A DNA stretch of 64,000 nucleotides, from positions 1 to 64,000 of the forward strand of contig NZ_WWCS01000019.1 in assembly GCF_009857535.1 (NCBI RefSeq), read 5' to 3'. Below, piece by piece: positions 17,012-27,214 of this stretch (position 1 is the stretch's first letter; each line of letters starts with the position of its first letter). The stretch comes from Duganella margarita (GTDB taxonomy: Bacteria; Pseudomonadota; Gammaproteobacteria; Burkholderiales; Burkholderiaceae_D). Under the pieces are notes generated by a model. That model made no database searches. It had not been told where the DNA came from and was given only the letters and a program-made list of their open reading frames with translations. The translations under genes and the position numbers were made by a program.

Positions 17012-18457
17012 ATGTCCGCAGTCTCGCTGTTTTGCCTCGTCTCCGCTTATTTCGCCGTGCTGCTGATCGTTGCCTGGCGCACCTCCCGCAACGCCAACAA
17101 CGACAGTTTCTTCATCGGTAACAAGCGCAGTAACTGGCTGCTGGTGGCGTTCGGCATGGTGGGCACCACGCTGAGCGGAGTGACGTTCATCAGCGTCCCC
17201 GGCGCGGTCGGCCGCGATGGTTTCGGCTACCTGCAGGTGATCCTCGGCTATGTGCTGGGCTACATCGCCGTCACCTTCATCCTGCTGCCGCTGTACTACC
17301 GCCTCAAGCTCACCTCGATCTACACCTATCTCGAACAACGCCTCGGCCAGCGCGCCTACCAGAGCGGCGCCGCGTTCTTCAGCATCTCGCGCCTGCTGAG
17401 CGCCTCGGCGCGGCTGTACCTGGTGGTCAACATCCTGCAACTGACGATCCTCGACAGCATGGGCGTGCCGTTCTGGCTGACGACCACCGTCATCCTCGTC
17501 ATGATCCTGCTGTACACCTACGAAGGCGGTGTCAAGACCATCGTCTGGACCGATACGCTGCAAACCACCGGCATGGTCCTGGGCCTGGTGATCTGCGCCG
17601 GCTGGCTGCTGCACGCCATGCACCTCGGCCCGCTGGACAGCTTCGCGCAGATGCAGGCGCACGGCCTGACGCGGGTCATCACGACCTCGGTCGACAGCCC
17701 GGCCAACTTCTGGAAGCAGCTGCTGGCCGGATTCTTCATCGTCCTCGCGATGACCGGCATGGACCAGGAGACCATGCAGAAGAACATCTCCGTGCAAACG
17801 CTGCGCGACTCGCAAAAGAACATGCTGCTCACCACCGCTGTACTGACCGGTGTACTGGTACTGTTCATGTACCTTGGCGGGTTGCTGTACCTGTACGCGC
17901 CGACGGCCGGTGTAACGGCGGCAGGGGACAAGCTGTTCCCCGCCGTGGTGATGGGCCACATGCCGGCGGCGCTGCAACTGATATTCTTCATTGGCCTGAT
18001 CTCGGCGCTGTTCCCCAGCGCCGACGGCGCCATGACCGCGCTGACCTCCAGCTTCAGCATCGACATTCTCGGCGTGCAGCGCCGCAGCGAGCTGACGGAA
18101 GCCGGCCGCAAACGCCTGCGTCACCGCGTGCACCTGGCGTTCTGCGCCATCTTCCTGGCGCTGGTACTGGTATTTAAATGGGTGGACAACGCCAGCATGG
18201 TCGGCCTGGTGCTCAAGCTGACCGGCTACACCTATGGCCCATTGCTGGGGCTATTCGCCTTCGGTATCCTGACGCGCCGTGCCGTGCGTGACCGCTGGGT
18301 GCCAGTCGTGGCGCTGGCCGGCCCGCTACTATGCTATGTTATTGATTTTAATCAGCAATCGCTGTTTGGAAGCTATCGGATCGGGCTGGAATTGCTTATC
18401 CTGAACGGCTTGCTGGTGTTCGCCGGCCTGCTGGTCATTTCCAAAAAGCCGCTGTAG
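17012..18457 (+). CDS. Sodium:solute symporter (SSS family)
   Basis: 481 residues with about thirteen transmembrane helices. The family pattern is clear: NNDSFFIGNKRSNWLLVAFGMVGTTLSGVTFISVPG in the first helices and GMDQETMQKNIS in the loop after helix 7. It uses the sodium gradient to import a solute; relatives carry proline, pantothenate, sialic acid or sugars. The substrate cannot be read from sequence. It is followed by sppA after 40 bp. Confidence 0.92.
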   Translation: MSAVSLFCLVSAYFAVLLIVAWRTSRNANNDSFFIGNKRSNWLLVAFGMVGTTLSGVTFISVPGAVGRDGFGYLQVILGYVLGYIAVTFILLPLYYRLKLTSIYTYLEQRLGQRAYQSGAAFFSISRLLSASARLYLVVNILQLTILDSMGVPFWLTTTVILVMILLYTYEGGVKTIVWTDTLQTTGMVLGLVICAGWLLHAMHLGPLDSFAQMQAHGLTRVITTSVDSPANFWKQLLAGFFIVLAMTGMDQETMQKNISVQTLRDSQKNMLLTTAVLTGVLVLFMYLGGLLYLYAPTAGVTAAGDKLFPAVVMGHMPAALQLIFFIGLISALFPSADGAMTALTSSFSIDILGVQRRSELTEAGRKRLRHRVHLAFCAIFLALVLVFKWVDNASMVGLVLKLTGYTYGPLLGLFAFGILTRRAVRDRWVPVVALAGPLLCYVIDFNQQSLFGSYRIGLELLILNGLLVFAGLLVISKKPL

Positions 18458-18497
18458 CGGTATTATCATTGCAAATTACGCAACCACTGGAGTGTTG

Positions 18498-20390
<1,893 letters not shown>

Positions 20391-20471
20391 CGTCATTCCC
20401 GCGAACGCGGGAATCCATGCCGAGTCTGATGAGCTAGCGTTCTATGGATCCCCGCTTTCGCGGGGAGGACG
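20391..20471. repeat. REP-like paired hairpin, copy 1
   Basis: CGTCATTCCCGCG-aa-CGCGGGAAT-CCAT and, about 30 bp later, ATGGATCCCCGC-tttc-GCGGGGA-GGACG form two hairpins in opposite orientation. It fills the whole gap between sppA and the convergent kinase gene. It is related to copies at 39592 and 56002. Confidence 0.85.
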
Positions 20472-21728
20472 TCAGGCTAGCGGCAACTCCACCTCGAAGC
20501 AGCTGCGCCCATCCCGCATCAGGGCGCAGCGGGCTTCGCCGCCATGGCGCCGGGCGATCTGGCGCACCAGTGCCAGACCCAATCCCGCACCATTGTTATC
20601 CAGCGTGCCGCGACGGCGGAAGAAGGGTTCGAATACGCGCTCGAATTCCGGATCCGGCACGCCAGGACCCTCATCCCATACCCGCAACGTCGCCACATTA
20701 TTCGCGCAGGTGATGCGCACGCTGGCCGGCGGCACGCCGTGGCGGTGCGCGTTCTCCAGCAAATTGCGCAGCAGTCGGCGCAGCAGGCGCGGATCGCCCT
20801 GCATCAAGGCCGACTCGCCATCCAGCATGGTGTCGTCGTAGCGCGCGCATTCTTCGGCGGCTAACGCCAGCAGGTCCAGTTCTTCGGAGTCGGTATTTTC
20901 CGGGATTGCGCCCAGGCGGCTGGCCAGCAGGATTTCGTCCAGCAGGTGATTCAGTTCGGCGATGTCCTGTTCCAGGCCCTTGCGGCGTTTCGGGTCGATG
21001 CCTTCCGGGATCAATTCCAGCGCCAGCCGGATGCGCGCCAATGGCGTGCGCAATTCGTGCGAAGCGTTGGCCAGCAGCGTCTTGTGCGCGCCGACCAGCT
21101 GCTCGATCTGGTCGGCGGCGCGGTTGAAACTTTGCGCCAGCCGCGCCACTTCGTCCTTGCCTTCGATCGGCACGCGCGCGGTGAAATCGCCGGCGCCGAG
21201 TTTTTCGACGCCGATCTGCAGCCGCTCCAGCCGCTTGGTCAGATGCCGCACCAGCGGGAAGGCCGCCACGCCAATGCCCAGCGCCACCAGCAGCAGGGCG
21301 TTGTGCAGCATGGCCTTGGGCCGCGTGAAGCCCAGCGGTTCGCTCGACAGCAGCTTGCGCCCGTCCGGCAGGCGCACGAACGATTCCGGCGGCGGTCCGG
21401 TCACGCCCTGGCGGCGCCAGTGACGCGCCGGGATCAGGTCTCCCACCACGGCCAGCGGACGCCAGTCGCGGGTGTACAGCGTCATGTGAGCGTTATTCAG
21501 GTTGGCGGCGACGCGCGCCAGCGCGGCCTGTTGCATGTCTGGCGGCGCGTCGGGCGGCGCCAGCACGTTTTGCATTACTTGCGCCAGCGTGGCGTTGGAG
21601 CGCTCCAGCGGGCTGCCGGTACGGTTCCAGATTTCCAGCGTGGCGAAGGCGAAGATCGCCAGGATCACCAGCAGCGCGACGTAAAAGCGGAAGTAAAGGC
21701 GCGGCAGGCCTATATTAAAACGCTTCAT
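20472..21728 (-). CDS. Sensor histidine kinase (CpxA/RstB-like)
   Basis: 418 residues. Transmembrane helices at about 13-31 and 141-160 flank a periplasmic sensor of about 110 residues; a HAMP linker (161-213), a HisKA domain with the phosphorylated His H224 (NASHELRTPLARIRLALELI), and a HATPase domain (NLLENAHRHG, DEGPGVP, GAGLGLALV) follow. The stop of the response regulator and this start share one base (TGATG), so the pair is translationally coupled. The divergent RND efflux operon suggests a role in envelope stress or drug response like CpxA or BaeS. The signal is unknown. Confidence 0.93.
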   Translation of the reverse strand: MKRFNIGLPRLYFRFYVALLVILAIFAFATLEIWNRTGSPLERSNATLAQVMQNVLAPPDAPPDMQQAALARVAANLNNAHMTLYTRDWRPLAVVGDLIPARHWRRQGVTGPPPESFVRLPDGRKLLSSEPLGFTRPKAMLHNALLLVALGIGVAAFPLVRHLTKRLERLQIGVEKLGAGDFTARVPIEGKDEVARLAQSFNRAADQIEQLVGAHKTLLANASHELRTPLARIRLALELIPEGIDPKRRKGLEQDIAELNHLLDEILLASRLGAIPENTDSEELDLLALAAEECARYDDTMLDGESALMQGDPRLLRRLLRNLLENAHRHGVPPASVRITCANNVATLRVWDEGPGVPDPEFERVFEPFFRRRGTLDNNGAGLGLALVRQIARRHGGEARCALMRDGRSCFEVELPLA

Positions 21729-22465
21729 CAATCCTGCACCTTGGCGAACAGGTAGCCGGCGCCGCGCACGGTGATGATGCGGCGCGGTTTTTTGGGATCG
21801 TCTTCCACGGCAGCGCGGATGCGCGACATGTGGACGTCGATCGAGCGGTCGAAGGCTTCCAGCGGCTCGCCCTTGAGCAGGTCCATCAGCGCATCGCGCG
21901 ACAGCACGCGGCCGGCGTGTTTTGCCAGCACCAGCAGCAGGTCGAACTGGTAGGCGGTCAGTTCGCACGGCACGCCGTCCAGCCGCGCGGCATGGGCGGC
22001 CGGGTCGACTTCCAGCCGGCCGAAGCGCAGGAACTCGTCCTGACCGGGCTGCGCGCGCTGGCCGGCGCCGGGTGGCGTGTCCAGGTGGCGCACGTCGACG
22101 CGGCGGCGCAGGATCGCGCGCAATCGCGCCAGCAGTTCACGCGGTTCGAAAGGCTTGGGCAGGTAGTCGTCGGCGCCGATTTCCAGGCCGACGATGCGGT
22201 CGATGGCGTCGCCGCGCGCGGTCAGCATCAGCACCGGCACGTCGGAGGTGGCGCGCAGCTGGCGGCACACGTCCAGGCCATCCATATCAGGCAGCATCAG
22301 GTCGAGGATCACGGCGTCGATCTCGGAGGCGGCGATATGGTCCATGGCGATGCGGCCTGTGGGCGCGTGCAGCACGCGAAAGCCGGACTGGCCCAGGTAC
22401 TCGGTAAGCATCTCGGCCAGGCGCGGGTCGTCTTCTACCAGCAAAATTCGGTCTACAGGGTTCAT
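21728..22465 (-). CDS. OmpR-family response regulator (CpxR/RstA-like)
   Basis: 245 residues: a receiver domain with the phospho-acceptor D55 (VILDLMLPD), the switch Thr (LTARGD) and Lys (LPKPF), and a C-terminal winged helix ending in TVRGAGYLFAK. The receiver resembles CpxR and RstA. A GTAAA-N5-GTAAA motif, the known CpxR box, lies 82 bp upstream in the divergent promoter region shared with the efflux operon, so it probably regulates both itself and the pump. It is coupled to the sensor gene downstream. Confidence 0.93.
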   Translation of the reverse strand: MNPVDRILLVEDDPRLAEMLTEYLGQSGFRVLHAPTGRIAMDHIAASEIDAVILDLMLPDMDGLDVCRQLRATSDVPVLMLTARGDAIDRIVGLEIGADDYLPKPFEPRELLARLRAILRRRVDVRHLDTPPGAGQRAQPGQDEFLRFGRLEVDPAAHAARLDGVPCELTAYQFDLLLVLAKHAGRVLSRDALMDLLKGEPLEAFDRSIDVHMSRIRAAVEDDPKKPRRIITVRGAGYLFAKVQD

Positions 22466-22546
22466 GCGATTAATTCTACGCTACGGTGAGGGTACGGTCA
22501 GTGCGGCCAGTATGCCGCGCGCGCATGTAGGAGCGATGTCGGCTCG

Positions 22547-22561
22547 GTAAAGATATGTAAA
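22547..22561. promoter_or_regulatory. CpxR-type box between regulator and efflux operon
   Basis: GTAAA-gatat-GTAAA is an exact match to the CpxR consensus direct repeat (GTAAA-N5-GTAAA). It lies 82 bp upstream of the response regulator and 158 bp upstream of the RND adaptor gene. Confidence 0.6.
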
Positions 22562-22718
22562 GGTAGTTTAACGATAAATGCGCAAAGTCCTTGATTTGTA
22601 GCGAGTTTGTAACCCCAGACAAAGGCCGACAGACAGCGGCAGGACCTTGTGCTAGAGTCCACGCATTGATTCCATGGCGCGTTTGCCATGGACACGCACG
22701 CCTAGAAAAAGGATAACG

Positions 22719-24047
22719 ATGGATTCGCAAGCCAAGCCGACTTTGAATGCCAAACCTCCCAAACGCAGCCGCAAGCTACTCGGCAGCGTGATCGCCGTCG
22801 CCGTGATGGCGGCGTTAGGGGGATTGGCGTGGTATCTGACGCACCAGCCGGCAGGCGGCGCGCCCGGTGCGCAAGGTGCCGGCGGTCCTGGCCCGGGCGG
22901 TCCCGGTGGTCCTGGCGGTCCTGGTGGCGGTGCAGGCGGCCGCCGCATGCCGGCCACCACGGTCGGCGTGGCGACTGCTGAAAAAGCCGACGTGCCGGTC
23001 ACGCTGGAAGCCCTCGGCACGGTGACGGCGGCTGCCACCACCACGGTGCGTCCGCAGGTGTCGGGCATCCTGCAATCGGTGTTGTTTAAAGAAGGTCAGA
23101 TGGTCAAGGCCGGCCAGGTGCTGGCGCGGATCGATCCGCGTCAGTTTGAAATGGCGCTGATGCAGGCCACCGGTAACCGCCAGCGAGACGAAGCGCAGCT
23201 GGAAAACGCCAGGCTGACGCTGAACCGCTATCGCACGCTGTTGACCCAGGACTCGATCGCCCGCCAGGACGTGGACACGCAGGCGGCGCTGGTCAAGCAG
23301 CTGGAAGGCACGGTGCTGACCGACAAAGCGGCCGAAGGCACGGCCAGGCTGAATCTGGGCTACACCAAGGTGGTGGCGCCGATTTCCGGCCGCGTGGGTT
23401 TGCGCGTGGTCGATATCGGTAACCTGGTCAGCTCCAGCGACACCGGCGGCCTTGCCGTGATTACCCAGCTGTCGCCGATCGACGTTGAATTCTCGATCCC
23501 GCAGGACAGCGTGCCGGGCGTGGCGCAGCGCGTCAACGACGGCGCCACCTTGCCGGCGCTGGCGCTGAACCGCACCCGCACCGCGACGCTGGACAGCGGC
23601 GCCTTCAAGGCCATGGACAACCAGATCGACACCCAGACCGGCACCGTCAAGGCCAAGGCGCGCTTCGCCAATGCCAAGCTGGCGCTGTTCCCGAGCCAGT
23701 TCGTCAACGTGCGCCTGGAACTGAACACCATCAAGGACGCCGTCATGGTGCCGGTGAACGCTGTGCGTCACGGTAACAGCGGCGACTTCGTCTACGTGCT
23801 GAAAGAAGACAAGACCGTTACCGTGCGGCCGGTCACGCGCGGCGTCGCCACGGTCGACAAGGTGCAGATCACCGACGGCCTGAAACTGGGCGAACAAGTC
23901 ATCACCGAAGGCGCCGACCGCCTGAAAGAAGGCGCCAAGGTCACGCTGCCTGGCGCCAAAGGGCAGGGCGCTGGCGCGGCCGGCGCCGCATCGTCGCCGA
24001 ACGGCGAGCATCATCGCCGTAACAAGGAAGGCGCAGCGAAGCAATGA
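22719..24047 (+). CDS. mdtA: RND efflux periplasmic adaptor (MdtA-like)
   Basis: 442 residues. An N-terminal membrane anchor (about 20-40) is followed by a Gly/Pro-rich linker (residues 46-75), then the lipoyl, hairpin and barrel domains of membrane-fusion proteins (VRPQVSGILQSVLFKEGQMVKAGQVLARIDPRQ region, then LNLGYTKVVAPISGRVG). It bridges the inner-membrane pump and the outer-membrane factor. The ATG at 22719 has AAAGGA 5 nt upstream; the in-frame ATG at 22674 has no binding site. Its stop overlaps the next gene by 4 bp. The unusual feature is the collagen-like GGPGGPGG linker. Confidence 0.94.
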   Translation: MDSQAKPTLNAKPPKRSRKLLGSVIAVAVMAALGGLAWYLTHQPAGGAPGAQGAGGPGPGGPGGPGGPGGGAGGRRMPATTVGVATAEKADVPVTLEALGTVTAAATTTVRPQVSGILQSVLFKEGQMVKAGQVLARIDPRQFEMALMQATGNRQRDEAQLENARLTLNRYRTLLTQDSIARQDVDTQAALVKQLEGTVLTDKAAEGTARLNLGYTKVVAPISGRVGLRVVDIGNLVSSSDTGGLAVITQLSPIDVEFSIPQDSVPGVAQRVNDGATLPALALNRTRTATLDSGAFKAMDNQIDTQTGTVKAKARFANAKLALFPSQFVNVRLELNTIKDAVMVPVNAVRHGNSGDFVYVLKEDKTVTVRPVTRGVATVDKVQITDGLKLGEQVITEGADRLKEGAKVTLPGAKGQGAGAAGAASSPNGEHHRRNKEGAAKQ

Positions 24048-27000
24048 GTCCATCCGCACCCTTCATCCAGCGTCCGGTAGCGACGTCGCTGCTGATGCTG
24101 GCGATCGTCCTGGCGGGTATCGTCGGTTTCAAGTTCCTGCCGTTGTCGGCGCTGCCGCAGGTGGACTTCCCGACCATCCAGGTACAAACGCTGTACCCGG
24201 GCGGCAGCCCGGAAGTGATGGCGCAGACCGTGACCGCGCCGCTGGAACGCCAGTTCGGCGCCATGGCCGGCCTGTCGCGCATGAGTTCCACCAGCGCCGC
24301 CGGCGTTTCCATCATCACGCTGCAGTTTGGCCTGGGCCAGACGCTGGACGTGGCCGAGCAGGAAGTGCAGGCCGCGATCAACGCCGGCAACTCGCTGCTG
24401 CCGACCGACCTGCCGGCGCCGCCGGTGTACGCCAAGGTCAACCCGGCCGATGCGCCGGTGCTGACGCTGGCGATCACCTCCGACACCATGCCGCTGACCG
24501 AAGTGCAGAACGTGGTCAACACCCGCCTGGCGCTGAAAATGAGCCAGGTCTCCGGCGTCGGCCTGATTACCCTGAGCGGCGGCCAGCGTCCTGCGGTCCG
24601 CATCCAGGCCGACACCAACGCCCTGGCCTCGTATGGCCTGGGCCTGGACACGCTGCGCACCGCCATCACGGCGGCCAACGCCAATGGCGCCAAGGGCAGC
24701 TTCGACGGCCCGACCCGCGCCTACAGCATCAACGCCAACGACCAGCTGGTGACCGCCAAGGACTATAAAGACCTGATCCTGGCGTACAAGAACGGCGCCC
24801 CGGTGCGCCTGTCCAACGTCGCCCAGGTGATCGACAGCGCCGAGAACGTGGAGCTGGGCGCCTGGTCCGGCACCAAATCCAGCCTGAAACAGGCGATTAT
24901 CCTCAACGTGCAGCGTCAGCCCGGCGCCAACGTCATCGCCACCGTGGACGCCATCAAGGCGCGCCTGCCGGAATTGCAGGCCGGCCTGCCGGGCGCCATC
25001 CATGTCGAGGTGCTGAGCGACCGCACCACCGGCATCCGCGCTTCCGTCGAACACGTCGAGATGGAGCTGGTGCTGGCCGTGGTGCTGGTGGTGCTGGTGA
25101 TCTTCGCCTTCCTGCACAGCATCCGCGCCACCGTGATCGCCAGCCTGTCGGTGCCGATTTCGCTGATCGGCACCTGCGGCGTGATGTATCTGCTGGGCTA
25201 TAGCCTGAACAACCTGTCGCTGATGGCGCTGACCATCGCCACCGGCTTCGTGGTCGATGACGCCATCGTCATGATCGAGAACATCGCCCGCTACATCGAA
25301 GAGGGCGAAACGCCGATGGCCGCCGCGCTCAAAGGCGCCAAGCAGATCGGCTTCACCATTATTTCGCTGACGGTGTCGCTGATCGCCGTGCTGATTCCGC
25401 TGCTGTTCATGGGCGATGTGGTGGGCCGCCTGTTCCGCGAATTCGCGATCTCGCTGGCGATCACCATCCTGATCTCCGCCGTGGTGTCGCTGACGCTGGT
25501 GCCGATGATGTCGGCCCGCTGGCTGAAGAGCCACGCCGAAGAGAAGCCGTCGCGCTTCGCGGTGCGCTTCCAGCAGTTCTTCGACTGGGTGATCGGCCAT
25601 TACGACAAATCGCTGACCTGGGTGATCAACCATAGCGGCCTGACGCTGCTGGTGGCGCTGGCCACCTTGCTGTTGACGGCGCTGCTGTACGTGGTGATTC
25701 CGAAAGGCCTGTTCCCGACCCAGGACACCGGCCAGCTGCAGGCGCGCCTGGAAACCGGCAAGGCTGTTTCGTACGACAAGATGGCGGAGCTGCAGCAGAA
25801 GGCTGCCCAGGTGATCCTGCAGGATGCGGCGGTCGAGAACCTTAGCTCGGTGGTCGGCGTGGATGCGGCCAACAACACCATGCTGCACACCGGCAGCATG
25901 CTGATCAACCTGAAGCACGACCGCAGCGGCAACCAGCAGGACATCATGGACCGCCTGCGCGCGCGCGTGGCCGAGATTCCGGGCCTGACGCTGTACCTGC
26001 AACCGACCCAGGACTTGACCATCGACGCCGAAACCGGCCCGACCCAGTTCCGCGTATCGATTGAAGGTGCGGATAACGCCTCTGTCAACGAGTGGGCCAC
26101 CAAGCTGGAAGCGCAGATGCGCACCAAGGCCCAGCTGCGCAACGTCACCTCGGACGTTGGCGCCAGCTCGGCGGCGGCCTATGTCACGGTTGATCGCGAC
26201 ACCGCGTCGCGCCTGTCGGTGACTGCCGCCTCGATCGATGACGCGTTGTACAGCGCCTTCGGCCAGCGCATCGTCTCGACCATCTTCACCGAGACCAACC
26301 AGTACCGCGTGATCCTGGAAGCGCGCCGCAATTCGATCAACACCCCGGCCGATCTGGAAAACCTCCAGCTGCGCACCGGCTCCGGCAAGGCCACGCCGCT
26401 GGCGGCGGTAGCCAGCGTGACCGAACGCACCGCGCCGTTGCAGGTGACGCACGTGGCGCAGTATCCGGCCACCACGCTGGGCTTCGACACCGCGCCGGGC
26501 GTGTCGCTCGGCACCGCGGTGGACAGCATCAAGCAGGCCGCCGCCGAGATCAAGTTCCCGTCCGCCGTGACGCTGACCTTCCTCGGCGCCTCCGGCGCGT
26601 ACCAGAATTCGCTCAACAACCAACTGTGGCTGATCCTGGCCGCCGTGGTCTGCGTCTACATCGTGCTGGGCGTGCTGTATGAAAGCTATATCCACCCGCT
26701 GACGATTCTGTCGACGTTGCCGTCGGCCGGCGTCGGCGCCTTGCTGGCGCTGTGGATCACTGGCCAGGACCTTGGCGTGATCGGCATCATCGGCATTATC
26801 CTGCTGATCGGTATCGTCAAGAAAAACGCCATCATGATGATCGACTTCGCCATCGAGGCGGAGCGCGACGAGGGCAAGCCGCCGCGCGAGGCGATTCACC
26901 AGGCCGCGCTGCTGCGTTTCCGCCCGATCCTGATGACCACACTGGCGGCGCTGTTCGCCGCCGTGCCGCTGATGCTGGGCTGGGGCGAGGGCGCTGAATT

Positions 27001-27214
27001 GCGCCGTCCACTGGGCCTGGCCATCTTCGGTGGCCTGATTGTCAGCCAGATGCTGACGCTGTTCACCACGCCGGTGATTTACCTGGGCTTCGACAGCCTG
27101 GCGCGCCGCGTCAACCGCCGCTTCAAGGGCGAGCCGCCGCGCGACCCGCACCAGGCGGCGCTGCTGTCGCCGCAGGTGGGCCACCAAGGCCAGGGCAAAG
27201 GTGACGCGTCGTGA
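24044..27214 (+). CDS. mdtB: RND multidrug efflux permease (MdtB-like)
   Basis: 1056 residues with the RND layout: one transmembrane helix, a large periplasmic porter/docking loop, six helices, a second loop and five helices. The proton-relay Asp pair is visible in GFVVDDAIVMIENI and the second-half motif in GIVKKNAIMMIDFAIEAER. MdtB and MdtC form a hetero-trimer in which MdtC drives substrate transport. The overlap with the adaptor (ATGA) and with the next permease (GTGA) indicates a tightly coupled operon. Confidence 0.95.
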   Translation: MSPSAPFIQRPVATSLLMLAIVLAGIVGFKFLPLSALPQVDFPTIQVQTLYPGGSPEVMAQTVTAPLERQFGAMAGLSRMSSTSAAGVSIITLQFGLGQTLDVAEQEVQAAINAGNSLLPTDLPAPPVYAKVNPADAPVLTLAITSDTMPLTEVQNVVNTRLALKMSQVSGVGLITLSGGQRPAVRIQADTNALASYGLGLDTLRTAITAANANGAKGSFDGPTRAYSINANDQLVTAKDYKDLILAYKNGAPVRLSNVAQVIDSAENVELGAWSGTKSSLKQAIILNVQRQPGANVIATVDAIKARLPELQAGLPGAIHVEVLSDRTTGIRASVEHVEMELVLAVVLVVLVIFAFLHSIRATVIASLSVPISLIGTCGVMYLLGYSLNNLSLMALTIATGFVVDDAIVMIENIARYIEEGETPMAAALKGAKQIGFTIISLTVSLIAVLIPLLFMGDVVGRLFREFAISLAITILISAVVSLTLVPMMSARWLKSHAEEKPSRFAVRFQQFFDWVIGHYDKSLTWVINHSGLTLLVALATLLLTALLYVVIPKGLFPTQDTGQLQARLETGKAVSYDKMAELQQKAAQVILQDAAVENLSSVVGVDAANNTMLHTGSMLINLKHDRSGNQQDIMDRLRARVAEIPGLTLYLQPTQDLTIDAETGPTQFRVSIEGADNASVNEWATKLEAQMRTKAQLRNVTSDVGASSAAAYVTVDRDTASRLSVTAASIDDALYSAFGQRIVSTIFTETNQYRVILEARRNSINTPADLENLQLRTGSGKATPLAAVASVTERTAPLQVTHVAQYPATTLGFDTAPGVSLGTAVDSIKQAAAEIKFPSAVTLTFLGASGAYQNSLNNQLWLILAAVVCVYIVLGVLYESYIHPLTILSTLPSAGVGALLALWITGQDLGVIGIIGIILLIGIVKKNAIMMIDFAIEAERDEGKPPREAIHQAALLRFRPILMTTLAALFAAVPLMLGWGEGAELRRPLGLAIFGGLIVSQMLTLFTTPVIYLGFDSLARRVNRRFKGEPPRDPHQAALLSPQVGHQGQGKGDAS

